The notes beneath the pieces were generated by a model that was not told the origin of the DNA, did no database searches, and saw only the letters and a program-made list of their open reading frames with translations. DNA of 40,743 nucleotides from Actinomycetes bacterium. Lineage in GTDB: Bacteria; Actinomycetota; Actinomycetes; Mycobacteriales; Pseudonocardiaceae. The DNA is taken from positions 1 to 40,743 of the forward strand of contig JAJYTH010000021.1 in assembly GCA_021793175.1 (NCBI GenBank). Direction: 5' to 3'. The first letter of the stretch is position 1. Every line of letters starts with the position of its first letter. Positions 32,828 to 40,460 of this stretch are shown piece after piece. Both the position numbers and the translations under genes were made by a program.

Positions 32828-34257
32828 CTCAGTGCTACTAGCGTCCGTCCACGTTGTTCGAGCAGAACCGGGCCCGTCGCCTCCAGCTCGACCGGCCCGT
32901 CGTGGCCTCGGCGATCCACGGCCACCGTTCGGGTCGTGGCGCCGGTGCGCTCGTCGAGTACCGCGAGCCCACCGGGGATGGGCACGACGTACTCCCCGGC
33001 GAACACCGTACCCGGGCCGAGGGTGTTCTCGGCGGTCCAACGCGGTCGCAGCTCGTCCGCCGACAGCGCCACGGTGCGCGAACCGGTGAACCAGTACACG
33101 TTCTCGCGGCCGGTCGAGGTGGGCACCACGCCCGACTCCGGGACGGCGGCGAGCTCGTCCGTGGGCACGGCGAGGTCATGAACGTCCTGTTGCCTGCCCT
33201 CGTAGTCGAACACGAGCAACCGGCGTCGCTTCGGCAACGCGACGGCCACTCGTTCCTCCGACATGGCCACGAGCTGGGCGGACATCTCCGGCAGTAGCGC
33301 GCTGAACACCTGTTCGGGCTCGTCGGCTTCCTCGCCCGCGGCCTTCAGGACGGTCAGGCGCGCCCCTGTCTCCTCGGGGCAGTGCTCGATCACGCCGACG
33401 TTGTCGGCCCCGGCGGCCACGTTCGAGTACCGGCACCCCGTTCGCGGTTGTCGTTCCGGGTTCTCCGGCGCGGGGACTCGGCCGTACTCCATGGTCCGCA
33501 CCAGGTCGCTGCGCCAGGTGTTGAGCAGCCGTTCGCCGGTGGTGGTCACGTGTGCATCGTCCACGACGAGCCGAGTGGGTGCTTCGGCGTCGCCGTTGCG
33601 CTGGGCCGTTCTGTGCCCCGTACGGGGGTCGAGCTGCGTGACCTCGCTACAGCCGAGACTCTTGCGGTAGACGGCCACCGCCTTCGACCAGGCGCCCGCG
33701 ACCGTGCACAACGCCAGGTCCCGGGAATAGCTCCACCGGACCTCGCCGGTCAGCGGGTCGCGGCCCGCGACCGTGCCATCGGAGCCGGTGACCACGAACC
33801 CGCCTTCGGCGACCGGTTCGGGCGTGGCCTCGCTGGGGGAGCGCCACCGTTCCGCGAGGCTGCCCGGCACGGCCTCCGGCGTAGCCAGTCGTGGCGGCGG
33901 CACCGACGTCGTGTGTTGCTCGGTCGCGCGGCTGTCGCTGTTCAGCCAGACCACCACGCCCGCGGCGATGCACACCACGGCCAGGGCCACGGCGAGAACC
34001 CGGTCGCGAGGGCGATTCCAGGGGGAACGGCGCGAGGGCCGCTCGGCGGGCGGCTGCTCGGCAGCGTCGGCGTCGGTGCTGGCGTCGGTGTCGCCGCCGT
34101 CGTTGCCGCCGTTGTCGCCGTTGTCGACCTCGCCGACCTCGCCGCCGGGACGGACGTCCGTGGACGCGAGCACATCCTCGGTTCCCGGCGGATGCGCGGG
34201 CGCTGCGGGGCTGTGCTCGCTGGGCCGCTCGCTGGGCCGATCGGGCGGGGTGCTCAC
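32824..34257 (-). CDS. Membrane-anchored PQQ-like propeller protein (Rv3212-like)
   Basis: 477 residues. An acidic, proline-rich cytoplasmic region (1-75) is followed by one membrane segment (RVLAVALAVVCIAAGVVVWL, about 87-106) and an outer domain with repeated strands such as GGFVVTGSDGTVAGRDPLTGEVRW and GGLAVLDERTGATTRTV, the pattern of PQQ-like beta-propellers. Cys pairs (ALCTVAG/LGCSEV, TGCRYS/EHCPEE) may form disulfides outside the cell. Function is unknown. GTG 34257 lies 5 nt after the rhlE stop, the same order as Rv3211-Rv3212. Confidence 0.88.
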   Translation of the reverse strand: MSTPPDRPSERPSEHSPAAPAHPPGTEDVLASTDVRPGGEVGEVDNGDNGGNDGGDTDASTDADAAEQPPAERPSRRSPWNRPRDRVLAVALAVVCIAAGVVVWLNSDSRATEQHTTSVPPPRLATPEAVPGSLAERWRSPSEATPEPVAEGGFVVTGSDGTVAGRDPLTGEVRWSYSRDLALCTVAGAWSKAVAVYRKSLGCSEVTQLDPRTGHRTAQRNGDAEAPTRLVVDDAHVTTTGERLLNTWRSDLVRTMEYGRVPAPENPERQPRTGCRYSNVAAGADNVGVIEHCPEETGARLTVLKAAGEEADEPEQVFSALLPEMSAQLVAMSEERVAVALPKRRRLLVFDYEGRQQDVHDLAVPTDELAAVPESGVVPTSTGRENVYWFTGSRTVALSADELRPRWTAENTLGPGTVFAGEYVVPIPGGLAVLDERTGATTRTVAVDRRGHDGPVELEATGPVLLEQRGRTLVALR

Positions 34258-34262
34258 GCGCC

Positions 34263-35882
34263 CTAGTCTGCCCCCGCCGCTGTTTCGGCCGTGTTGGCGG
34301 GGCCCGCGGAGCTCACCCGACGCCTGCGCCGCCGACGCTGGGTCGGTCGCTCACCGCCGTCTCCGTGCGCCGACTCCTCCTTGTCCGCGGGCGCGGCGTG
34401 TTCGGCGGTGGGAGTGTGGGAGACGCCACCCCGTGTCCTGCGCCTGCGCGGACGGGTGGTGCCGGCGGCCTCGTCGGACTGCTCGGGCGAGTCCGCCTGT
34501 GCCGTCGTAGCCGTGACCTCGCGGCCACTCCGGGTCCGCCTGCGCTGACGACGCGGGCGTTTACGGGCGGCGTCCGTCCGGCCTCGCCGCCGCTTGTCAC
34601 CGAAGTCCTCCTCGTCCTCGGCGTCGAGACCCGCGCGGGTGCGCTTCGACAGCGGTAGCCGACCGGTGGCGTCCTCGGGGATACCGAGATCGGTGAACAG
34701 GTGATTCGACGTGGAGTACGTCTCCACCGGGTCGGGCATGTCGAGCCCGAGCTCGTCCGAGATCAATTTCCAGCGCGGCACCTCATCCCAGTCCACGAGC
34801 GTGATCGCCACACCGGTCCTGCCCGCGCGGCCCGTGCGGCCGATGCGGTGCACGTAGGTCTTCTCGTCGTCGGGGGTCTGGTAGTTGATGACGTGGGTGA
34901 CGCCGTCGACGTCGATGCCGCGCGCGGCGACGTCGGTGGCCACCAGGATGTCCACCTTGCCGGAGCGGAACGCCCGCAGCGCCTGCTCCCGGGCGCCCTG
35001 GCCCAGGTCGCCGTGGACGGCGGCGGCGGCGAACCCGCGTTCAGTGAGGTCGTCGGCCACCTTCTGTGTCGTGCGCTTGGTCCGCGTGAAGATCATCGTC
35101 AGCCCGCGGCTCTCGGCCTGGAGCACCTTCGCGATCAGCTCCGGCTTGTCGAGCGAGTGCGCCCGATACACGAACTGGGTGGTCTGCTCGTGGATCGAGC
35201 TGGCTTCGTTGTCCTCGGCCCGGATGTGGGTGGGCTGGTGCAGGAACGTCCTCGCGAGCGTGAGGATCGGGCCGGGCATGGTCGCCGAGAACAGCATCGT
35301 CTGCCGCTTCTCGGGCACCATCCGCAGGATGCGCTCGATGTCGGGCAGAAACCCGAGGTCGAGCATCTCGTCGGCCTCGTCGAGCACCAGGGTGGACACC
35401 TTGCCGAGCACGAGATTGCGCTGTTCGGCGAGGTCCAACAGACGGCCCGGCGTGCCGATGACCACGTCCACGCCTTCGCGGAGGGACTGGATCTGCGACT
35501 CGTAGGGGCGACCGCCGTAGATGGACGTGATCCGTATGCCGAGGTGCTTGCCCGCCTTCGCGAGGTCCTGGCTTACCTGCACGCACAGTTCCCTGGTGGG
35601 AACCACGACGAGTGCCTGGGGCGTGCCGTCGCCCGGGGTGGTGAGTCGCTGCAGGAGTGGCACACCGAAGCCGAGCGTCTTACCCGTTCCGGTCCTGGCT
35701 TGCCCGATGACGTCCTCACCGCGCAACGCGAGGGGAAGCGTCAGGGCCTGGATGTCGAAGGTGCGCTCGATACCGGAGTCCGCGAGCGCGCGGACGATCT
35801 CGGGATGTACGCCGAGGTCGGCGAATGTGGGGTTGTCCGGTTTGCCGGCAACGGGTTCGGCTGTGTGGTTGTTCGGGTCGAT
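34263..35882 (-). CDS. rhlE: DEAD-box RNA helicase RhlE-like, start codon uncertain
   Basis: About 540 codons. Motifs in order: Q-motif region ([20 protein letters not shown], then [10 protein letters not shown]), motif I ARTGTGKT, Ia [42 protein letters not shown], then a basic Arg-rich tail of about 130 residues. It unwinds RNA with ATP (Rv3211). No ATG, GTG or TTG exists in frame between the upstream stop (35900-35898) and TTG 35726, which would remove the whole Q motif. The drawn start is ATC 35882, which has AGAGAGG 9 nt upstream and precedes [10 protein letters not shown] rare start or a sequence error is possible. Confidence 0.85.
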   Translation of the reverse strand: MDPNNHTAEPVAGKPDNPTFADLGVHPEIVRALADSGIERTFDIQALTLPLALRGEDVIGQARTGTGKTLGFGVPLLQRLTTPGDGTPQALVVVPTRELCVQVSQDLAKAGKHLGIRITSIYGGRPYESQIQSLREGVDVVIGTPGRLLDLAEQRNLVLGKVSTLVLDEADEMLDLGFLPDIERILRMVPEKRQTMLFSATMPGPILTLARTFLHQPTHIRAEDNEASSIHEQTTQFVYRAHSLDKPELIAKVLQAESRGLTMIFTRTKRTTQKVADDLTERGFAAAAVHGDLGQGAREQALRAFRSGKVDILVATDVAARGIDVDGVTHVINYQTPDDEKTYVHRIGRTGRAGRTGVAITLVDWDEVPRWKLISDELGLDMPDPVETYSTSNHLFTDLGIPEDATGRLPLSKRTRAGLDAEDEEDFGDKRRRGRTDAARKRPRRQRRRTRSGREVTATTAQADSPEQSDEAAGTTRPRRRRTRGGVSHTPTAEHAAPADKEESAHGDGGERPTQRRRRRRRVSSAGPANTAETAAGAD

Positions 35883-35940
35883 GTCGAATCGCCTCTCTCA
35901 TACCAGCGCGCACGGCCGGGTAGTTGCGGCATTCGACCAC

Positions 35941-35968
35941 CACGCCGAAGCGTTCGCTTCGCGGCGTG
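35941..35968 (-). promoter_or_regulatory. Bulged hairpin in the rhlE leader
   Basis: CACGCCG pairs with CGGCGTG, and AAGC with GCTT around a GTTC loop, with a two-base bulge. It ends about 60 nt before the rhlE start and could be a regulatory stem. Confidence 0.4.
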
Positions 35969-36221
35969 TCACACGAAACGGGATGGGACGCCGCTGGAGG
36001 CGTGCACGCACATTGTCAATTCGTAGTGAAGTGCGACGGAAGACAGCGCTGAAAGATCGGCACCGGCGGCCGATTTCCCTCTTGTTCACCGAGGCCGTAC
36101 CGAGCGCCCACGCGCACCGTCTCGACGTCGTGCACTACACAAGGGCTACTTCACTACCAACGCAGAGTCTAGCCCCTCCCTTCCCGTGTTCCCGGCATCG
36201 TGGCGGTCGGGCGGCGTGTTG

Positions 36222-36249
36222 TTGGTCTCGTCGCGGGCTGAACTACTGT
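36222..36249 (+). promoter_or_regulatory. Promoter of the ferritin-like gene, leaderless
   Basis: TTGGTC (36222-36227), 16-nt spacer, TACTGT (36244-36249), then 6 nt to GTG 36256. The transcript likely begins at the start codon. Confidence 0.5.
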
Positions 36250-36255
36250 TGTCGC

Positions 36256-36924
36256 GTGACTGACGCGCAGGCAGGGGACACCGAGAACATCGGCACGGGG
36301 GTCGTCGACCTGCTCGGCGTGCTCGCTTACAGCGAGTTGTCGGCGTTCGACAGGCTCGCCGAGGACGCCCGCACGGCACCCACGCTGGCCAGCCGCGCCG
36401 CGCTGGCGTCGATGGCGGCCGCCGAGATGGGGCATTACGGGCTGTTGGAGCGGTACCTCGCGGATCACGGGGTCTCGGTTGAGGACGCGATGCGGCCCTT
36501 CATTCGGCACATCGACGCGTTCCAGGAGTCCACCACGCCCAGGATGTGGTTGGAATCGCTCGTCAAGGCGTATGTGGTGGACAACCTCGCCGCCGACCTC
36601 TACCGCGAGCTCGCCGGGGTGCTCGACGAGCGGACTCGGGAGCTCGTGTTCACCGTGCTCGCCGACACCGGTTACTCCGCCTTCGCCCAGCGTGAGGTCG
36701 CGACGGCGATCGAGAACGACAAGCCGACGCGGGACCGGCTGGCCCTGTGGAGTCGGCGCCTGCTCGGCGAGGCGTTGACCCAGGCCCAGTACATCGTCGC
36801 CGAACGAGACGGGCTGGCCGAACTCATCGTGGCCGGCAGCGGTGACCTGTCGGGCATCGCCGCGTTGTTCCGTCGGCTGCAGCAGCGGCACACCAAACGG
36901 ATGCAGAAGCTCGGTCTCGGCTAG
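36256..36924 (+). CDS. Ferritin-like fold protein (MiaE-like, Rv3210c type)
   Basis: 222 residues. Helical throughout, with possible iron ligands in [28 protein letters not shown] (an E-x2-H pattern) and a second half [12 protein letters not shown] / [10 protein letters not shown], which fits a ferritin-like four-helix bundle related to the tRNA hydroxylase MiaE. The second-half ligands are weaker, so activity is unsure. GTG 36256 is set by a TACTGT box 6 nt upstream. It is divergent from rhlE and lies 41 nt before the DUF3107 gene, the neighbours seen around Rv3208A-Rv3211. Confidence 0.88.
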   Translation: MTDAQAGDTENIGTGVVDLLGVLAYSELSAFDRLAEDARTAPTLASRAALASMAAAEMGHYGLLERYLADHGVSVEDAMRPFIRHIDAFQESTTPRMWLESLVKAYVVDNLAADLYRELAGVLDERTRELVFTVLADTGYSAFAQREVATAIENDKPTRDRLALWSRRLLGEALTQAQYIVAERDGLAELIVAGSGDLSGIAALFRRLQQRHTKRMQKLGLG

Positions 36925-36965
36925 CCTGGAACCGACGACAGACACGACTCAGGCGGAGGTCGCAC

Positions 36966-37196
36966 GTGGAAGTCAAGATCGGCATCAAGGACGCGCCGCG
37001 GGAACTCGTGGTGGCCAGCAACTCCTCGCAGGAAGAGGTGGAGAAGCAGGTCGCCGAGGCCCTGGGCGCCGATAACGGTCTGCTGCGGCTCAACGACGAA
37101 AAAGGCCGTACCTTCCTCGTGCCCGCCGCTCGGATCGCCTATGTCGAGATCGCGCCGTCCGATGTCCGCAGGGTCGGTTTCGCAGTCGGCTCCTGA
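36966..37196 (+). CDS. DUF3107 family protein (Rv3208A/TB9.4-like)
   Basis: 76 residues: MEVKIGIKDAPRELVVASNS, a helix QEEVEKQVAEALG, then GLLRLNDEKGRTFLVPAARI and AYVEIAPSDVRRVGF. This matches the actinobacterial DUF3107 family, function unknown. The predicted fold is a small alpha/beta unit with a sheet formed by the first and last strands. GTG 36966 has GGCGGAGG 8 nt upstream. A 15-bp stem terminator follows 24 nt after the stop. Confidence 0.93.
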   Translation: MEVKIGIKDAPRELVVASNSSQEEVEKQVAEALGADNGLLRLNDEKGRTFLVPAARIAYVEIAPSDVRRVGFAVGS

Positions 37197-37220
37197 CGGC
37201 GCGCGAGTGTTCGAAGCTTT

Positions 37221-37254
37221 CGGGCCACCCCACCTGAGCAGGTGGGGTGGCCCG
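37221..37254. terminator. 15-bp stem terminator after the DUF3107 gene
   Basis: Perfect inverted repeat: arms 37221-37235 and 37240-37254, loop GAGC, followed by TTTCGT. It separates the convergent DUF3107 and DUF4873 genes and should stop transcription from both sides. Confidence 0.92.
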
Positions 37255-37297
37255 TTTCGTAGGTGGACTGTGGACCCGGGGTGCCGGGTGGCCGGTA

Positions 37298-37630
37298 CTA
37301 GCCTTCCGCGGACTCCAGTTCCTCCAACGACGTGGGCACCGCGAAAGGCGGCGTGCTCACGCCCATGATCCGGTAGCGGTCCCACGGGTCGGGGTCGGAG
37401 ATCTCGCCGTGGGCGCTGCCTTCGGGGGTACGGATCTCGACCTTGTGTTTCTTGCCGCCGGCCAATTCGGACAATGCGGAGTCGGCCTTGATGCGGCCGT
37501 ACCAGTGGTAGTAGCCGTCGATGGGCTGGAAGTACCCGCGCAGTTCCACCTCGATGGGCAGCTCGGTCTCGCCGAGTACCAGCGTGGCCGCGCCCGCGTA
37601 ACCGTCCTCGTCATGGTCGTGTGCGCTCAC
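37298..37630 (-). CDS. DUF4873 domain protein
   Basis: 110 residues. Sequence YAGAATLVLGETELPIEVEL, RGYFQPIDGYYHWYGRI, DPDPWDRYRIMG identifies the DUF4873 family, known as a separate protein or fused to flavin monooxygenases; its function is not established. It is a beta-rich domain. GTG 37630 overlaps the stop of the TetR gene (GTGA), so the two are translated together. With the divergent AurF-like gene this suggests a small oxidation module. Confidence 0.85.
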   Translation of the reverse strand: MSAHDHDEDGYAGAATLVLGETELPIEVELRGYFQPIDGYYHWYGRIKADSALSELAGGKKHKVEIRTPEGSAHGEISDPDPWDRYRIMGVSTPPFAVPTSLEELESAEG

Positions 37631-38403
37631 GATGTCTCTCCCGTCTGCTCGTACTCGAAGGGGCCGGGTTTTAAGGTGACGACTTTGTTGGCTTCCAGCG
37701 GTTTGTTCGGGTCCAACACGATCCCGTGCTGGCGGGTCAGTCCGTCGATGGCCGCCCAGATGATTTGGGTCAGGTACTCCACGACGCTGTCGCGGCTCAT
37801 GGTGCGCTTGTCCAGCCACCATTCGCCGGTGTTCTGCACCATGCCGACGATGCCGTGGGCCCACGGCTCGGCCGCACCGGAGTCCATGTTGAGCATGCGC
37901 ATGTAGTCGCCGAGCAGCGCGGTCAGCGCCGTGGCGATGAGTTGTTTGTCCTCGGCGACCACGTCGGCGCCCACCGGTTTTCCGCCGACCGACTTGCGTG
38001 CCAGCAGCCGGTACAGGTTCGGGTGTTCCTCGATCACCGAGAAGAACGCGGTGAGTGCCATGCGGATACGGGGCACGGGGGCGAGCTCGGCGTTGATGGC
38101 GGGAAGGAGCCGTTCGAAGAGGATCTCCGTGCCTCGTTCGCCGAGTGCCAGGTACAGGTCGGCCTTGTCGGCGAAGTGCCGGTACAACACCGGTTTGGTC
38201 ACGCCCGCGGCGGTGGCCAGCTCCTCCATCCCCATGTCGGGACCGTGTTCGTCGAGCGCTTTCAGAGCGGCTTCCACGAACTCGGCTCGCCGTGCGATCC
38301 GATGTTTGCGCCAGCGATCGCGCCGGGCGTCTCCGGTGGGTTTCTCCTCGGAAAACCGCCTGGGCCTGCTGGAGCTGTTGACACGCTCGGGCATGTTGTC
38401 CAT
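37627..38403 (-). CDS. TetR-family regulator of the AurF-like cluster
   Basis: 258 residues. HTH near residues 45-75 (MEELATAAGVTKPVLYRHFADKADLYLAL), preceded by an extended basic N-terminus (RRDRWRKHRIARRAEFV). The ligand domain is of ordinary length. ATG 38403 is chosen; ATG 38394 is four residues later, and a longer frame to 38427 crosses the likely operator. It is divergent from the diiron oxygenase gene 58 nt away and coupled to DUF4873; control of both by the operator at 38414-38434 is inferred. Confidence 0.9.
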   Translation of the reverse strand: MDNMPERVNSSSRPRRFSEEKPTGDARRDRWRKHRIARRAEFVEAALKALDEHGPDMGMEELATAAGVTKPVLYRHFADKADLYLALGERGTEILFERLLPAINAELAPVPRIRMALTAFFSVIEEHPNLYRLLARKSVGGKPVGADVVAEDKQLIATALTALLGDYMRMLNMDSGAAEPWAHGIVGMVQNTGEWWLDKRTMSRDSVVEYLTQIIWAAIDGLTRQHGIVLDPNKPLEANKVVTLKPGPFEYEQTGETS

Positions 38404-38413
38404 GCTACCAGAA

Positions 38414-38434
38414 GTAACTGTTACCAATGGTTAC
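38414..38434. promoter_or_regulatory. Candidate TetR operator
   Basis: Contains GTAAC-T-GTTAC (38414-38424), a 5-1-5 palindrome, then a further GTTAC (38430-38434) spaced 10 bp from the previous one. It is AT-rich for this genome and lies between the divergent TetR and AurF-like genes. Confidence 0.55.
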
Positions 38435-38460
38435 ATAAACGTGGAAGGTGGTGGGCCGCG

Positions 38461-39366
38461 ATGACGCGTGCCGTGACAGAGGCGACCCGCGAAAAGACCG
38501 CGCAACGGCTGCTGAGGTCGTCGGCCAACAAGTTCTACGATCCCGAGATCGACATCGACTGGGACGCGCCTCTCGTCGAGGGCAAGCGCTACATCCCCGA
38601 GGAACGCACCTCCCTCTACGGCACCGCGCTCTGGGAGCGGCTGACGCCGGAACAGCGCATCGAGCTCGGTAAGCACGAAGCCGCCAGCATCGCCACCAAC
38701 GGCATCTGGTTCGAGGTGCTGCTGATGCAGATGCTGCTCAAGGAGGTCTACAACACCGACCCCACTACCGGCTTCGCCCAGTACGCGCTCACCGAGATCG
38801 CCGACGAATGCCGGCACTCCACCATGTTCGCCCGCTTCAGCGATCGCCTCGGCTGCCCGCACTACGGGCCGGTCGCCTGGCGCAGGCAGATGGGCAAGTT
38901 GCTGAACGTCCTCGCCTACGGCCCGGCCATGTACGGGGCGATCCTCGTCGCGGAGGAGATCCTCGACCGGTTGCAGCGCGAGCAGATGAACGACCCGCAG
39001 ATTCAGCCGCTCGTGCGTATGGTCAACCGCATCCACGTACTGGAGGAGGCGCGGCACGTCACCTTCGCGCGTGAAGAGGTGCGGCGGGGCGTGGCGAAGC
39101 TGCGCGGACCCGAGCGGGCCTACCAGCAGTGGCTGCTCGCCGTGGTCTCCCACGAGGTCACCCGCAGCCTCGTGAACCCGGCCGTCTACAAGGCCGTCGG
39201 CATCAGCCCGAAGGAGGGCTACCGGGCGGCCATGAACAACCCGCACTGGCAGGGGACCATCCGCTACTTCGGGGAGCGGATCATGGGTTTCCTCGACGAG
39301 GTCGGGTTGGTCGGAGGGCCCGGAATGCCGTGGTGGCGCCGGTCGTTCCTGCTTGCGGACAAGTGA
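38461..39366 (+). CDS. AurF-like diiron oxygenase
   Basis: 301 residues. The ferritin-like core carries possible iron ligands: GKHEAASIATNGIWFEVLL, ALTEIADECRHSTMFARF (E-x6-H), LVAEEILDRLQ, and IHVLEEARHVTFAREEVRRG (E-x2-H). These resemble AurF, a p-aminobenzoate N-oxygenase, but many relatives hydroxylate other substrates, so the reaction is unknown. ATG 38461 gives MTRAVTEATREK; an AAGGTGG lies 11 nt before it. The divergent TetR and the DUF4873 protein complete a small regulated module. A hydrolase remnant starts 2 nt after its stop. Confidence 0.9.
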   Translation: MTRAVTEATREKTAQRLLRSSANKFYDPEIDIDWDAPLVEGKRYIPEERTSLYGTALWERLTPEQRIELGKHEAASIATNGIWFEVLLMQMLLKEVYNTDPTTGFAQYALTEIADECRHSTMFARFSDRLGCPHYGPVAWRRQMGKLLNVLAYGPAMYGAILVAEEILDRLQREQMNDPQIQPLVRMVNRIHVLEEARHVTFAREEVRRGVAKLRGPERAYQQWLLAVVSHEVTRSLVNPAVYKAVGISPKEGYRAAMNNPHWQGTIRYFGERIMGFLDEVGLVGGPGMPWWRRSFLLADK

Positions 39367-39368
39367 GC

Positions 39369-39677
39369 ATGCACTGGTTCGTCACAGGGGACGGCCACGG
39401 GTGGACACAGGATCGTCGGACCTGGGACCGCGTCGTCGACCTGCTCCCGAAAGACGTGCGCCGTGTGCGCTACGACCTGCGCGGGCACGGTGAATCGGCA
39501 CCAGCCGAACGCGGGACGGCGACCATCGACCGCCTCGCCGACGAACTGGGAACCGGCCGACTGGTGCTGTACCCGGACGCGGGACACATGTTGCCGCAGG
39601 AGCGCGCACACGACGTGGCCGAACACATCACCGCTCTGTGCCGCTCACGGCGGTGTGACCGGGTAGTGACCGGGTAG
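39369..39677 (+). pseudogene. Alpha/beta hydrolase remnant with internal deletion
   Basis: 102 codons. The first 60 resemble the hydrolase start (MHWFVTGDGHGWTQDRRTW, then RYDLRGHGESAPAERG), and the last 35 the end with the catalytic His (VLYPDAGHMLPQERAHDVAEH). The middle 140 or so residues, including the nucleophile elbow and the acid residue, are missing; the join is near LADELGTGRLV. The frame is intact, so a short protein may be made, but it cannot be catalytic in the usual way. It follows the AurF-like gene by 2 nt and was probably part of the same unit. Confidence 0.7.
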
Positions 39678-39707
39678 CCGGGAAACGACCGTCGACCCGC
39701 TGTCCGG

Positions 39708-40373
39708 TCAGTCCCTGCCGGACAGCGGGAAGCCCGCGCCGATCCCGCGCCACGCCAAGGTCGAGGTCAGCGCCACGGCCTCCTCCAACGGCATCGAGCT
39801 GTTGGCCAGCCAGAACCTCGCGCTGACCTGGCTCATTCCCACCAGCCCCACGGCCAGCAACCGAGCCTTCTCCTCGTCGAGTCCCGCGTCCGCGGTGATC
39901 GTCTCGGTGATCGCGTCGACGCTGGCCGAGGTCGCCCGGTCCACGGCCTCCTGCACCGCGGGCTCCCCTCGCAGGTCGGACTCGAACACCATGCGGAACG
40001 CGCCCGCGTCGTTGTTGACGAACTCGAAGAACGCGCCCACCGCGTTCTTCACCCGCTGCTTGTTGTCCGTCGTGGACCCCAGTGCCTGTTGCACGGTCGA
40101 CACCAGGGTGTCGACATGACTTTCCAGCAGGGCGATGTAGAGGTCGAGCTTGCCGGGGAAGTGCTGGTAGAGCACGGGCTTGCTGACACCGGCGCGCTCG
40201 GCGATGTCGTCCATGGCCGCCGCGTGGTAGCCGTTGGCCGCGAACACTTCCTGCGCGGCCGCCAGCAGCTGCGCGCGGCGCTCGGTCCGGGGGAGTCGTA
40301 CCCCACGGCCAAGCGGTGCCGAGTCGCCGTCCTGGCTCGAAAGCTGTGGTTGCGCCTGCTCCGTGTCCATCAT
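39708..40373 (-). CDS. TetR-family transcriptional regulator (Rv3208-like)
   Basis: 221 residues. The HTH is at about residues 30-75 (RRAQLLAAAQEVFAANGYHAAAMDDIAERAGVSKPVLYQHFPGKLDLYIAL). The ligand domain has the helical pattern of the family (AVGAFFEFVNNDAGAFRMVFESDL). ATG 40373 (or the next ATG) is set by GGAGG 6 nt upstream. Longer frames to 40433 lack a ribosome site. It is divergent from a hydrolase gene, the arrangement near Rv3207c-Rv3208. The ligand is unknown. Confidence 0.92.
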   Translation of the reverse strand: MMDTEQAQPQLSSQDGDSAPLGRGVRLPRTERRAQLLAAAQEVFAANGYHAAAMDDIAERAGVSKPVLYQHFPGKLDLYIALLESHVDTLVSTVQQALGSTTDNKQRVKNAVGAFFEFVNNDAGAFRMVFESDLRGEPAVQEAVDRATSASVDAITETITADAGLDEEKARLLAVGLVGMSQVSARFWLANSSMPLEEAVALTSTLAWRGIGAGFPLSGRD

Positions 40374-40460
40374 CCCCGCCCTCCGGTCATACTTCCCACC
40401 GCACACTACTCGTGGGTATGTACTGCATGCCAAACGCTACGTGTCGGGCATGCTGGAACC

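Larger units (their letters stand above)
35883..36255. other. Long divergent leader region rhlE / ferritin-like gene
   Basis: 373 nt without a gene. It holds a bulged hairpin (35941-35968), an inverted pair GTAGTGAAGT (36023-36032) and ACTTCACTAC (36148-36157) 115 nt apart, and the promoter of the ferritin-like gene at its right end. The length suggests a long rhlE 5' leader, which is common for cold-responsive helicase genes. Confidence 0.5.

Noticed and set aside
34701..36026. Plus-strand frame of 441 codons opposite rhlE
   Set aside because: Antisense shadow of the helicase motifs.
40425..40453. GCATGCC/GGCATGC inverted repeat between TetR and the last hydrolase
   Set aside because: Seven-base arms 15 nt apart can occur by chance; no second feature supports an operator.
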